From positions 37,748,002-37,812,001 of the forward strand of contig CAMGYJ010000005.1 of assembly GCA_946122785.1 (NCBI GenBank): a DNA stretch of 64,000 bases, in the 5' to 3' direction. This document shows positions 11,581 to 22,979 of the stretch, piece by piece (the stretch's first letter is position 1; every line of letters begins with the position of its first letter). Source of the DNA: Linum tenue. Lineage: Eukaryota; Streptophyta; Magnoliopsida; Malpighiales; Linaceae. A program made the translations under genes and the position numbers. Below the pieces are notes generated by a model. It ran no database searches. It worked only from the letters and a program-made list of their open reading frames with translations, and was not told where the DNA came from.

Positions 11581-11995
11581 TTCTGCAACTTCCTTTTTCT
11601 TGCTCTGTCTTCCACACCAATACTCTGTTTTCCAAGGACACTGGTCCAAGGAAGAAGACAGACTGAAGTCTTCTTCCATTTTAGCTTTCTCGACTAGGCT
11701 TACCAGTCCTAAACCCATTTACATTTTAGTTTTCAATTCTTAGAATTCGTGTGGGCTTTGTGAAGTTGCGAGCCCAGACTAAGGGGCAGAATACGAACGA
11801 AAAACACAGAAGGACTTCTCCTTCATTTCGTTCTTCACCTTTCTTCTCCCTCCCTATTCTTCCCGAACATCCAATTCCTAGAGTTGCCTCTTCTTGTAGC
11901 TCGATCCATATGTGTTAGCTCTAATTAATAGAGCTGTATAACGGAGATACCGAATTTGAGAATTTTGTACGGATAAAAAATATGACATTATCAGA
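11581..11995. other. Unassigned spacer
   Basis: A moderately pyrimidine-rich stretch between the copia LTR and peptide block 1. I see no convincing gene, terminal repeat or motif. Confidence 0.4.
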
Positions 11996-12633
11996 GAAAA
12001 TTCTAATTACTACGTCCACCTCTGCTGTCTCCCCATCCAGTATGAAATAGTTCATGTTTATTCAAAATGTTGTTGATAGAGTTACAACTCATACTTTCTC
12101 TAACCAAAAGATCAAGTGACATAAAAATCTCACTATCCTCCTCATCGAGTGTAGTACAGTAGTAGTTTACATATGAAAGTATATATATATCTAACAAAAA
12201 ATTATAGTTATGAGATGTGACTAGATGATTTTCGTACGCCAAACTAAGGATACGTATCATTGGTTGAAGGAAATTAAAGTGCACAAAATTAATCTGAGAT
12301 ATGAGTTGTACGTAGTAGTACGGCAAGCATTCGATGTGCTTATTCCTGATAATTTGCACATTTCCCATCAAAACATCGCCTTAATGCCGGCAGCAAATGA
12401 CAAAAACTTGGCACCAGAAACCAGAATCTGACATCGACAGCAAATGAAACGACATGATATCATGATCATGATTAGTTAGGTCTATATATCTCGGAAACCA
12501 ATCAAGCAAGCGGCAAAAATAAAGGGAAAGAAGTTGATTGCTCGGACTTTGAAATATCAATTTTGATTAACATTGCAATATTCAATTCACTGTAGTTCGT
12601 GGTATAAGAATAAACCATATCGATATTGGTATA

Positions 12634-12826
12634 CGAGCACATCTACTATACTTTAAAGTATTGGTGTTTTAAAGTAACTTAAAGTTATATCATAATATAA
12701 ATGTGCAACTTTAGTTTCTACTACAAAGAGATTTATACAAATGAGTATAGGTATAACATCATATTGTACCTTTAATGAAGTTGTACCATAAACACAAAAA
12801 ATAAAGCACAAATACCTTTAATGAAG
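12634..12826. mobile_element. Partial copy of a TA-target MITE
   Basis: CTACTATACTTTAAAGTATT, then GGTGTTTTAA and GTTGTACCATAA motifs match the complete MITE at 31654-31939. The stretch is missing at the equivalent points of blocks 2 and 3. The right terminal repeat is not recognisable. Confidence 0.55.
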
Positions 12827-12841
12827 TTAGCAATTTTGAAA

Positions 12842-13940
12842 TGGGTTAATTGTATGGTTGGTCACTGAGATTACAAAAACTTTCATATTTGGTCACTGAA
12901 AATATTTAAATCCAATCTTAATCACTCAAATTAGTTAAATGGTTCAAATTTGATCACTCTCCGTCGAACTCCGTTAAATTTGTCTGAAGTGGCAGTCAAC
13001 TCTCAAAGTTGACCGTTAACTCAGTTATGTGGCAATTAAAAAATAATAAATAAAATAAATTTTAATATTCTACCATTTCCAACTCATTTTCACAATAAAG
13101 TAAAATTAATAAAACAAAAAATATTATAATTACAAATTGGGCGTCCGCAGCGCATTCATTGAGTAACCTAGCATGTCCTTCCCACGAGCCCAAAATGGCT
13201 TATTCGCTTTCCCAATCGGGATGTACTCCTCGATTCCCAGTCCCAATCCAACCTCCATTTCATCTTCTTCTTTCCCACCACTATCATCCCTCCTACCGCC
13301 GACCAACTCCAGCATATCCGCCACCAGAGCCACTGCGGACGACCTATCGCACGCCCCATTGTGCAGCCGGAGCGCCAGCAGCCACCGCGTCTCGCTCAGG
13401 GCGTACGAGCTCGCGAAGAATAGGTCGGTGCTGACGTTTGGCTCTATGATCCAGGGATTCTTGCTCGTCTCGTGCTCGATGCCCAGCTAGTGCGCGGGGA
13501 TCGAGAACTTCTCGATTTTGTCGCCGCCGCTGTTGATAATATCGGCAGTTGAGGAGAGATCGAAGTGCTGGATTTGGAGGTGAGGCGACGACGGTGTGAC
13601 GAATGAGAAGGTGTTTGCGGCGGAGGAGGAAGTTACCCTTCAATTTGTAACTATAATAAATTTTTTTGTTTTATTTATTTTACTTTATTGTGAAAATGAT
13701 GTGGAAATTATAAAAGATTAAAATTTATTTCTTTATTATTTTTTAATGGCCACATCACTGAGTTAACGGTCAACTTTGAGGTTTGATTTCCACATCAGAC
13801 AAATTTAACGGAGTTGGACGGAAGGTGACCAAACTTGAACTATTAAACTAATTTGAATGACCAAGATTGAATTTAAATATTTTCAGTACGTGACCAAACA
13901 TGAACGTTTTTTGTAATCTCAGTGACCATGCAATTAACCC
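12842..13940. mobile_element. Pack-MULE carrying an acyltransferase-like gene fragment
   Basis: The ends are long inverted repeats of about 290 bp, starting TGGGTTAATTGTATGG on the left and ending CATGCAATTAACCC on the right. The 9-bp TSD ATTTTGAAA lies at 12833-12841 and 13941-13949. Blocks 2 and 3 preserve the site without the insertion. Between the AT-rich arms, 13130-13640 is strikingly GC-rich and coding-like on the minus strand. There is no transposase, so it is a non-autonomous Mutator-like element. Confidence 0.85.
13130..13605 (-). pseudogene. Captured fragment of a condensation/acyltransferase-like protein
   Basis: One minus-strand frame is open for about 155 codons except for a single TAG near 13490, just after EKFSIPAH. 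Readable stretches are QHFDLSSTADIINSGGDKIE, then NGACDRSSAVALVADMLELV, then EEYIPIGKANKPFWARGKDM and LGYSMNALRTPNL. From memory these resemble the C-terminal part of plant CoA-dependent acyltransferase/condensation-domain proteins of the PapA/chloramphenicol acetyltransferase fold; I could not check this. The catalytic HxxxD region is not present. No start codon, promoter or full domain is evident, so it is probably not a working enzyme. High GC against the AT-rich TE arms supports capture from a host exon. Confidence 0.6.
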
Positions 13941-14469
13941 ATTTTGAAAATCTTAGACATGTGCAGTATTGTATATACTTTCGAGTTGATTTAGTTCAAT
14001 TCGTATTTCTATAAATCATACGATTGAACTAATTAAATTAGTATCTATATGACACAAGGTAAGAGTACTTATAAAAAAAATAACAGTATAGTCCAAATAA
14101 ATAAGGAGAATCGTATGGTGCTTTGTGCTAATACAAGGACAATTTAATCTATACTCATGGTTTTTTTAGTATTTTGGATTGGGTAAAAAATTAAATAGAT
14201 GGTAAATGGGTAAAATTTGATGGGTCTCTACTCATTTCCATTTATTTAGGTTGGGTTGGTTTTTTATTAATGGATTGAGGTTTGTATCCATACTCATTTA
14301 GAAATTATAGTTTGGCACCTAAACTTAATATATCATTAGGGTTAGTACCTAAATTTAATTTTTTGTATATAAGTTCTCAAAATATATATCGATGTAAAAT
14401 TACATTTAAGTACCTAATTTTTTGTGCATTACGATTTGGTACATAAAATTTTAATTACAGATAGGTCCA

Positions 14470-14676
14470 TTGGCGTAGCCAGAGATATAATTTAGGGGGT
14501 CCAAACATAACCAAATACGATGTTTGACTCGATAGTAAAATCATTATCTCGGATAGAGGGGGTCCGTGGTTCTAAATTTACTAACCCCACCTTAAAAATC
14601 CACCATTTTTAATGTATATTCATTTTTCAAGTGGGGTCCATGGACCCCACAACCCCTCACCTAGCTCCGCCAATGG
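14470..14676. mobile_element. MULE-type MITE
   Basis: A 207-bp insertion flanked by the 9-bp TSD ATAGGTCCA (14461-14469 and 14677-14685). Ends are TTGGCGTAGCCAG and, in reverse complement, CCATTGGCGGAGCTAG. It contains GGGGTCC/GGACCCC inverted motifs. No coding potential. Confidence 0.8.
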
Positions 14677-14894
14677 ATAGGTCCAATTTTTGTATACTTA
14701 GTTAAAATGCTCTGAAGTAAATGCCTAAATGGGTATCTATATCCAACTCATACACATTTAGAGTATGGAAGCAATATTTATTTCCTACCCAAACTCATCT
14801 AGGATTCCCCAAACTTATATGAACTTCCCCTTACCCAACCTATAATCTATGGATGTATTCGGGTTTGGTTTAAATTACCCACGTGTAGATAATT

Positions 14895-15440
14895 TGTTGG
14901 AAATGTGTATGAATAGATTTGAAAGCTATAGAGTCTCAAGTGGAAAAACTACCACATTGGTAGTTTTACTTGGTGAAGTGATTATAAAGATAGGAGGCTC
15001 TCTCCTAAGGGCATGCCCCTTGGGGTGACCCACTTTTGTGGGAGAGGGAGGACCTAACGGACCACCACACACGCGCGCGCCGTCCGTCCGGTCGGTTGGT
15101 TGGTTGGATCACTTGAGACTATATACATATTTTTTGGAGAAATTCCGAACGAAATTAATTATTTAATAATTAATTATTAATCGGTTATTCTGAGGAATAT
15201 TCTAAGGGATAATCGATTGAAAAGGAATATTCGAAGGATAATCCCAGCAGGATTTATCCTAACCGACGGTTTTAATTAAGGAAGTAATTGAGAGGAGCTG
15301 TTTTATCCTGGAGACGACCGGTTGATAGTCTGCCGTGCGCATCGAGGGCAGTGCCGCGAACGTCTTAAAGAGAGCGACCTAGTCCGCGACTCAGCTCCAG
15401 ATTCGGTAACCTCGTTCTTCTTGTTGTTCCGTTCCTAACA
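14895..15440 (+). repeat. Copia B 5' LTR with promoter deletion
   Basis: It is 546 bp against 731 bp for the 3' LTR. About 167 bp are missing at 15286-15290, between two short ATT repeats; the missing part corresponds to about 20296-20462 and contains the TATA box. The CGGTCGGTTGGTT array at about 15085-15107 is also shorter. Confidence 0.9.
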
Positions 15441-15464
15441 ATTTTAAGACGTTCGGCTGCTGCT

Positions 15465-18400
15465 ATGTCGACTGAACAGAACAACATGGCCGGATCTGGT
15501 GCTGTCGATATCAATCGACCGTTTCGCTTCGTTGGAGTCAACTTCCGTCGCTGGAGACAAAAGATGGAGTTCTACCTGACGACCAAGAAGTTGGCACACT
15601 GCCTCACCAGCATGCCCGTCGAGCTGCCGGAAGAAGCGACCGATGAGGAGAGGGCTGCTTCTGCTAAGGAAAGGGAGCATGACTTCCTATGCAAGGGCTA
15701 CATCCTCAACGGCCTGGCAGACGACCTCTACGACTACTATGCGGACAGCAAAAACACCGCAATGATGGTCTGGGATGCGCTCCAAAAGAAGTACGACACA
15801 GAGGAGGCTGGAGCTAAGAAGTATGCTGTCAGCCGCTACCTGCGCTACCAGATGGTGGATGACAAGTCTGTCGAAGTTCAGTCCCACGAACTTCAGAAAA
15901 TAGCTCACGAGATCGTCTCTGAAGGTATGCCTCTGGACGATCAATTTCAAGTTGCTTGCATTATTGATAAGCTGCCCCCTTCGTGGAAAGATTTTAAGAA
16001 TATGCTTAGACATAAAACCAAAGAATTTTCACTGGAAAGTTTGATTACTCGCCTAAGGATTGAGGAAGAGTCCCGCAAGCAGGATATGAAAGAAGAGGTG
16101 ATGGTCGTCACTGCTAAACGACCCACCCCTAGAGCTCTTAAACCTAACCAGAAAGAGTTTAAGGGTAAGAACCAGCAGGTCCGCCCCCACCAGAATGGTG
16201 CCTCTCGAGGTAACCAAAGGGTCATGGCCCAAACCTCTAAGAATGACCCACCGTTTATCTGCTTTAATTGCGGAAAACCGGGTCATATGGCAAAAAAGTG
16301 CAGGAACAAGCATAACCCCGCCGCTGCGGCCAGGGTTAACTTGACAGAAGAGGATTTGGTAGCCATGATCACAGAGATGATCGCTGAAGTTAACCTCACC
16401 GGTGACTCAGAAGGATGGTGGCTGGATACAGGTGCATCGAAGCATGTATGCAACAATCGTGCTATGTTTAAAACATACGAAGAAGCACCTGCTGACAAGA
16501 AAGTGTTGTTGGGGACTACTCACACCACTATGGTTGCTGGTTCTGGTGAAGTGGAGTTGAACTTCACCTCTGGGAAGAAGATGGTGCTCAAGGATGTGTT
16601 GCACACTCCAGAGATAAGGAAGAATCTTGTTTCTGGATATCTTCTTAATAAGGCTGGGTTTAATCAATCTATTGGGGCAGACTTGTATACCCTTACTAAG
16701 AATGGGAGTTTTGTGGGAAAGGGATATGCATGTAATGGGATGTTCAAGTTGAATGTCGAAATTAATAAGATGAATTCTTCAGTTTACATGGTGTGTGATT
16801 TGAATGTTTGGCATGCTCGTCTTTGTCATGTGAACACACGAATTGTGAAGAATTTAAGCAAGCTAGGACATATCCCTAAACTCTCAATGAATGAATTTGA
16901 TAAATGTGATTTCTGTAGCCAAGCTAAAATAACGAAAACGCCCCATAAATCTGTGAGTAGAGAATCAGAACCCTTAGATCTGATTCATTCTGATATTTGT
17001 GAACTAGATGGGACGTTAACTAGGTCTGGCAAGAGATACTTTATCACTTTCATAGATGATTGCTCTGATTATTGCTTTGTTTATTTGATGAAAAACAAAA
17101 GTGAAGCCCTTGACATGTTCAAGGTATTTGTGGTTGAATTCGAAAATCAGTGCAATCGAAAGATAAAAAGACTTAGGAGCGATAGAGGATCAGAGTATGA
17201 CTCTAATCCCTTCAAGGAATTCTATAGCTCACATGGTATCATTCATGAAACCACGGCACCATATTCACCAGAAATGAATGGTAAAGCTGAGCGGAAAAAT
17301 AGGACATTTACAGAATTAGTTGTGGCTATTATGCTCAATTCTGGAGCTGCTTCTTCTTGGTGGGGTGATATTTTGTTGACGGTTTGCTATGTGCTAAATC
17401 GTCTTCCAAAAACAAATAGAAAAGAATCACCCTATGAGATCTTGAAGAATAAGCCACCTAATCTGTCCTATTTAAGAACGTGGGGCTGTTTGGCCTACGT
17501 AAGAATTCCGGATCCTAAGAGGGTTAAGTTGGCTAGTCGAGCATATGAATGTGTCTTCGTTGGCTATGCGGTCAATAGTAAGGCATATAGATTCTATGAT
17601 TTGAATGCTCGTACTATAATAGAATCCATTGATGCTGATTTCTTTGAGACACGATTTCCATTTAAAACGAGAAATAGTGGGGGTAATGTACTACCCGCTA
17701 TTAGAGATAACGGAACTAGTGGGGGTGTTGGATCTGAGGATGAACTCAGAAGAAGTAAAAGAGCTAGAATCTCTAAAGATTTTGGTGATGACTTTACTAC
17801 AGTATACACCCTCGAGGATCCAAAAAGTTTGCAGGAAGCATTAACTTCCATAGATGCAGACTTTTGGAATGAGGCCGTTATAGATGAAATGGAATCGTTA
17901 GAGGCTAATAAGACTTGGCATCTAACAGACTTACCTCCTGGCTGCAAAGTCTTAGGTAATAAATGGGTTCTAAAAACGAAACGGAAACCTGATGGTGCAA
18001 TCGAAAGGTTCCGAGCTCGCCTAGTAGTCAAGGGCTACAGGCAGAGAGAGAATATAGATTTCTTCGACACCTATTCACCAGTATCTAGAATAACATCCAT
18101 TCGTGTCATGATTGCTCTTGCTGCCTTGAACAATCTCGTGGTACACCAAATGGATGTTAAGACTGCCTTTTTGAACGGTGATCTAGATGAATAAATCTAT
18201 ATGGAACAACCAGAAGGGTTTGTTATTCCTGAACATGCCTCGAAAGTCTGTAAGTTGGACAAATCATTATATGGTTTGAAACAGGCTCCAAAACAGTGGC
18301 ATGAGAAGTTTGACACTCTCGTTCTCTCTCATGGCTTTAAGGTGAATGAAAGTGACAAGTGTATTTACTGCAAGTCAGAGAATAACACTTGCACTATCAT

Positions 18401-19319
18401 ATGTTTGTATGTAGATGACATGTTGATATTTGGTACAAATATTCACGTGGTCAATGAAGCGAAAGCCATGTTAAAAGAGAGCTTTGAGGTGAAAGATCTG
18501 GGAGAAGCAAAGTTTATGCTTGGAATCCAGATAACTAGAACAGCAAATGGTTATTCTCTAGATCAATCTAGCTACATAGAGAAGATCTTGAAGAAGTATA
18601 ACTATTTCGACTGTAAACCTGCGTGTACTCCGTATGATGCTAGTATAAAGCTATTTAAGAACACTGGAGATAGTGTAAGACAATTGGAATATGCTAGCAT
18701 CATTGGCAGTCTCCGTTATGCTGCGGATTACACTCGACCAGACATTGCATATGTCGTGGGATTGCTTGGCAGGTTTAACAGCTGTCCTAGTAGAGAGCAT
18801 TGGAATGCTATAGAGAGGGTCATGAGATACCTCAAGAGAACAGCAAACCTTGGTATACACTATCAAAGGTTTCCCGCTGTACTAGAAGGGTATAGTGATG
18901 CGGATTGGAATACCCTATCAGATGACTCCAAGGCAACCAGCGGATATGTTTTTAACATCGCTGGTGGAGCTGTGTCTTGGAAGTCAAAGAAACAAACAAT
19001 CCTAGCTCAATCAACTATGGAATCAGAGATGATAGCACTAGCAACGGCTAGTGAAGAAGCAAGTTGGTTGAGAGGATTGTTGTCAGAGATTCCCCTATGG
19101 GAAAGGCCGGTCCCTCCGGTATTGATACATTGTGATAGTACCGCAGCTATCGCTAAAGTCGAGAACCGGTTCTATAACGGAAAGAAACGACAGATTCGTC
19201 GTAAGCACAGTACTGTTAGAGAACTCCTAACGATAGGAGCAGTGAGGGTGGATCATGTAAGATCCGAACAGAATCTAGCTGATCCTTTGACGAAAGGATT
19301 ACCTAGAGAGAAAGTCTAG
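15465..19319 (+). pseudogene. Copia B gag-pol polyprotein with one nonsense codon
   Basis: A single frame of 1285 codons is interrupted only by TAA at 18192-18194 (codon 910), where the conserved copia motif normally has Glu. Domains in order: gag; CCHC zinc knuckle (Cys266, Cys269, His274, Cys279); protease DTGAS (321-325); integrase HHCC from His450; integrase catalytic Asp510, Asp573 and Glu609 with the expected D-35-E spacing; reverse transcriptase from about 800 with YVDD at 982-985; RNase H from about 1145, and the C-terminal ADPLTKGL. The enzymes would copy element RNA and insert the DNA. The ATG at 15465 lies 24 bases after the LTR. All catalytic residues remain, so the stop is probably recent. 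The second half from Met at 18201 would lack its start context. Confidence 0.93.
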
Positions 19320-19882
19320 AATACCGCCAAGGGTATGGGACTTATGCCTACCGAACCACGGACTACAAGTGATGGTAACCCGACCCAATAGACTGGAGAT
19401 CCCAAGAAATGGGTTCAATGGGTAATAACAAGTCATGAGTAGTATGCGAAAAGTTCATGCATAATGAAGCATGAATCCCAAAGCAATGGAGGTTGAGTTA
19501 ATAACTCTTAATGAGATCTATACCCTATGTGGGGTGGAGTACTTTACTTTGGGGGTACTCCTGATAGACTCACCTATGTGAATGTGGGAGTGGGGCCGCT
19601 CCCTATGGAACTTTGAGAGGCACAAAGTTGCTAGAGCGTTCACTAAACCAGGATAACGTGCATGGCCATAAACGCACGGGCTAAGAAGAGAACACAACTC
19701 AATGAAAAGATCCGGTGTGCTACACTGTCTGAGATAGGGTTCAAGACTACGAGTCACCCTTATGAAATCGGAAGTGTAACCACTACGCTAAGGTTCAAAT
19801 CTTCGCGATACCTTAGCTTATGCCCGATCTTATGGAACTGTTGATGCTCAGAGATAGTTTCAAAACTATTCAAGTGGGGGAT
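19320..19882 (+). other. Copia B 3' untranslated region and polypurine tract
   Basis: No gene is supported. The region lies between the pol stop and the 3' LTR; AAGTGGGGGAT at 19872-19882 is the plus-strand primer site. Confidence 0.7.
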
Positions 19883-20613
19883 TGTTGGAAATGTGTATGA
19901 ATAGCTTTGAAAGCTATAGAGTCTCAAGTGGAAAAACTGTCACATTGGTAGTTTTACTTGGTGAAGTGATTATAAAGATAGGAGCCTCTCTCCTAAGGGC
20001 ATGCCCCTTGGGGTGACCCACTTTTGTGGGAGAGGGAGGACCTAACGGACCACCACACACACGCGCGCGCCGTCCGTCCGTCCGGTCGGTCGGTCGGTCG
20101 GTTGGTTGGTTGGATCACTTGAGACTATATACATATTTTTTGGAGAAATTCCGAACGAAATTAATTATTTAATAATTAATTATTAATCGGTTATTCTGAG
20201 GAATATTCTAAGGGATAATCGATTGAAAAGGAATATTCGAAGGATAATCCCAGCAGGATTTATCCTAACCGACGGTTTTAATTAAGGAAGTAATTATCTT
20301 CCTTAATTAATCCGACTTATTCCCCAAGCTAGAGGGTATATTCCTAGGGGTTCGGCTCCTATAAATAGCCGCCTCCCCAGCCCCTCTATACATCAGAACG
20401 AGCATAAACACAAAGAGAGAGTGTTCATAGAGCTCAGGTTTTCGCACAAAACCGCGAGTATTGAGAGGAGCTGTTTTATCCTGGAGACGACCGGTTGATA
20501 GTCTGCCGTGCGCATCGAGGGCAGTGCCGCGAACGTCTTAAAGAGAGCGACCTAGTCCGCGACTCAGCTCCAGATTCGGTAACCTCGTTCTTCTTGTTGT
20601 TCCGTTCCTAACA
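19883..20613 (+). repeat. Copia B 3' LTR (complete)
   Basis: A full 731-bp LTR. A TATA box, TATAAATA, lies at 20360-20367, followed by a GC-rich initiator region; this is the segment missing from the 5' LTR. A (CGTC)(CGGT)(TGGT) tandem tract lies at about 20068-20113. Confidence 0.93.
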
Positions 20614-20722
20614 TAATTTTCATCCCTATCCCTAGTTACAATACATATCTCCATGAATCCTAGTATAAATAAAATTATACTAGCAACGACATCGCAATAT
20701 TGTCGTACAAAAAATAGGGAGA

Positions 20723-20926
20723 CTAGCTCATACCATTGCAGTCTTCTGGACGATAGGTTGACGACTTGGGGGCGTTGAACGCAGGCGCTTGATCTCCGCT
20801 CGTCGCCGGGGGACCATCCGACGTCGTGGACGGCCTACCAGCTGATGTTGCAGAAAGCCGCAGAAACAAGAGGAACATCATAATAGTGATCGCTACTGCT
20901 ACGCTAACTCATTTTCCCATCCCCAT
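20723..20926 (-). pseudogene. Small secreted peptide gene, copy 1 (nonsense mutation)
   Basis: The minus frame from ATG at 20926 runs 67 codons to TAG, with an in-frame TGA at codon 6 (20909-20911) where copies 2 and 3 have Arg. The rest is well kept: a hydrophobic signal segment (AITIMMFLLFLRLSATSA), the GRPSTTS start of the mature part, and the C-terminal AFNAPKSSTYRPEDCNGMS. The TATA position is degraded to GATAAATTG (minus strand, about 21043-21050). Reinitiation at the internal Met-Met (codons 16-17) would leave a very short signal peptide, so I judge it dead. Three TE insertions sit just downstream. Confidence 0.8.
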
Positions 20927-21330
20927 CTTTTGCTAGCTAACTAACGATCTTTTAGGTTTGCGGTTAGCAAGTTGGATAGTAGCTTTGCTAATAAGCAGTG
21001 CAGGTTGGCAGGGAGAGCCTAATTAAAATTTAAAAGCCTCCAATTTATCGTGCTTAATAAGCATGTATGTATAGGGCGTAACCATGGAGATTTTGGCTCT
21101 TTTTTTGTCGCTTAGTGTCACAGGAACGAATCAGTTTTTGACTCCTCTAAAACTCGATCACTCTAAATTATATAATCAAATGAACAATGTCGTCGTATTA
21201 TTGTTTGAGTGCCGTCGTATGCGCGTACCAGTGGATTAAGTAACTCATCAACGTAAGTTAAGTTGTAGCTATTCATTTTGTCTTCGTCGTGTTATTCATT
21301 TTGCTTAATCACCGCCGGATCCCCTGGCGC
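20927..21330 (-). promoter_or_regulatory. Upstream region of peptide copy 1 (homologous to blocks 2 and 3)
   Basis: Shared with 41880-42230 and 54590-54950, including TTGCTAGCTAACTAAC next to the start, TTTTGGCTCTTTT, and ACCAGTGGATTAAG. The TATA box seen in the other copies is not preserved. Confidence 0.6.
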
Positions 21331-21505
21331 TAAATGTGTGGCTTTGGACGGCAACTTATGCCCGTCGAACGGCCGTCGGTATGCTATATGTACTCAATAG
21401 AATTAAAAAAAAATCAATTTATTTTATCCGGCGTTAAATTTGTGGGTTTGGATGGCAACTTTCTGTCCGTCGAACGGCCGTCGGTATATGCTAGATTGCG
21501 GACCC
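21326..21505. repeat. Imperfect tandem repeat, two units
   Basis: Two units share GGCGcTAAATgTGTGG(C/G)TTTGGA and then GTCGAACGGCCGTCGGTAT (about 21330-21385 and 21428-21487). A poly-T run of about 17 follows at 21522. No gene is visible. Confidence 0.6.
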
Positions 21506-21599
21506 GGCCGGTTGGCCGATCAATTTTTTTTTTTTTTTGGTTAATTGTGTATATTCATCTCTTTATGACAATATAATAAAATTTCTAATTATAATTATA

Positions 21600-21845
21600 T
21601 AAAAAAAATTCAATCTGACAACTGAGTGAAAATATAAAGCTACAAAACTAAGTTTGAAATTATAATTTCAAGACAAAAGATGGATTCCATGTGGCTAAAG
21701 TTAATGAGAAAATAAAGGTAACGGAGAGTGACTAAACTTGAACTGTTGTACTAATCTTAGTAACTATGGATGGAATAAATTAATTTTAGTGGCAAAAGTG
21801 AACTGTTTAAGTAATTTTAATGACCAAACTTGCAATTTACCCAAA
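21600..21845. repeat. Fragment related to MULE terminal repeats
   Basis: GAGTGACTAAACTTGAACTG and AATGACCAAACTTGCAATTT resemble the arms of the Pack-MULE at 12842-13940. Only one side is present and no TSD was found. Confidence 0.4.
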
Positions 21846-22349
21846 ATTCAAGTCTAGCTATGTGAGTTATTACCTTCTATAATAAAAGTTAGGGTTAATA
21901 ACATTTTTACCCTTTTACTATGGTAAGTTAACAAATGTACCCTTATACTAAATTTTTGCACAAATATACCCTTTAATATTACTTTATAACAAACTTAAAT
22001 TTTCTATCAACTGACGTTAAAAGTCACTTGAAATAACTAATATATTCATCCCATATATTTTTTTTCATTTTCTCCTTCGTCGTCTTTGCCTCCTACCATG
22101 ACTATACAACTTGTTTTTCTTGCAGCTCTGCCACCTCTTCTAGAGAAAAACTTTAGTGGGACGGGCTCACCACGTCACATGTCACACTTGGTGCACCTTG
22201 TCAATAAAAAACCAGCCACGTTTACAATTATTATTTACTATTTCCCTCATTTGGCCTTTTTCATCTTTCCCCTTCGTTTTCTTCATTGATGCTCCAGCAA
22301 AGATTCTTTTCAATCTCATGTCTCCTATTTCTGAATTAACTCCTAAGCT

Positions 22350-22740
22350 GGAGCAGCGGAACATGGACGCGTAAGAAAAAGCAAGCGAACAAACGCATCG
22401 ACTTCTCATTGCCATCGCCCACTCAATTGGATATCATTAAAACCTTGATAAATTTCGGCAAAGACGACCTCCCCAATTCAGTTTGATTTTTCGGCATTCT
22501 AACTCGATTCCGGTACGATTCCAACGAAATCCTGGCAGTATCAAACAAGAGTGCTGAGGATTAAAGACCGATCCATTGGAATGCAGGTGCAGCTACAGAA
22601 TGAAGATGAAGAACAGGGAAGAATCGTTTCGATGACTGCTTCTCCAGCTACGCAAGTGAAGGACGAGATGACATCGTTTAAGCTTAGATGACATCGTTTA
22701 GGCCCAAGCTTACCGTTAGATGGAGAAGATGAAAGCCAAT
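22350..22740. other. Unassigned GC-moderate segment of the long-TIR element
   Basis: No open frame is convincing. A 15-bp direct repeat AGATGACATCGTTTA occurs twice at about 22666-22699. Confidence 0.35.
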
Positions 22741-22979
22741 GGATACGCTACACTTAGCAATCATTTACTGTTTTTTAAATTACAGTTTATGTTCATTTCC
22801 ATTTTTACTGTTTGTGCGAATTGGTTGCTTTTGACAGTACTATATAAATCAGAGAGCAGAGAACCTTGCTCCTTGCGGGTTCCATTCCAATAGCGCCTTG
22901 TTTCTTCTTCTTCCTACAAACCCTAGTCTCTTAGTTTTTCTATATGGTATCAGAGCTGGACGAGATCCAGTGATCTACA

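Larger units (their letters stand above)
11996..14140 (-). repeat. Peptide block 1, downstream part (with insertions)
   Basis: Host-type sequence homologous to 40605-41580 and 53255-54300. Shared landmarks are TTGTACGTAGTAGTACG (near 12308), AACTTGGCACCAG and GACATGATATCATGATCATG. It is the region downstream of peptide gene copy 1, which lies on the minus strand. A MITE fragment (12634-12826) and a Pack-MULE (12842-13940) interrupt it; both are absent from blocks 2 and 3. Confidence 0.75.
14895..20613 (+). mobile_element. Complete Ty1/copia retrotransposon B
   Basis: Both LTRs begin TGTTGGAAATG and end CCGTTCCTAACA, and a perfect 5-bp TSD TAATT flanks the element (14890-14894 and 20614-20618). 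It carries a full gag-protease-integrase-RT-RNase H ORF with one in-frame stop, and a polypurine tract AAGTGGGGGAT at 19872-19882. The LTR after the 5' copy is not followed by the usual initiator-Met primer site. The 5' LTR has lost its promoter region. It is the best preserved element in the window and probably the youngest large insertion in block 1. Confidence 0.95.
14141..20634. mobile_element. hAT-like element interrupted by a MITE and copia B
   Basis: The parts 14141-14894 and 20614-20634 resemble, in reverse orientation, the hAT at 29495-30053: GGGTA-type subterminal repeats and TTTGGTAC/ACCTAAA units. The right end reads TTTTCATCCCTATCCCTAG. The element sits where blocks 2 and 3 have only a short spacer. 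Its left end and TSD are not resolved. Confidence 0.5.

Noticed and set aside
15060..15110. CCGTCCGTCCGG tract as a CpG island or regulatory array
   Set aside because: It is a short slippage-prone repeat in both copia B LTRs and differs only in unit number.
22945..22956. tRNA-like TGGTATCAGAGC sequences (also 24809)
   Set aside because: They are primer binding sites next to LTR ends, complementary to initiator-Met tRNA, and not tRNA genes.
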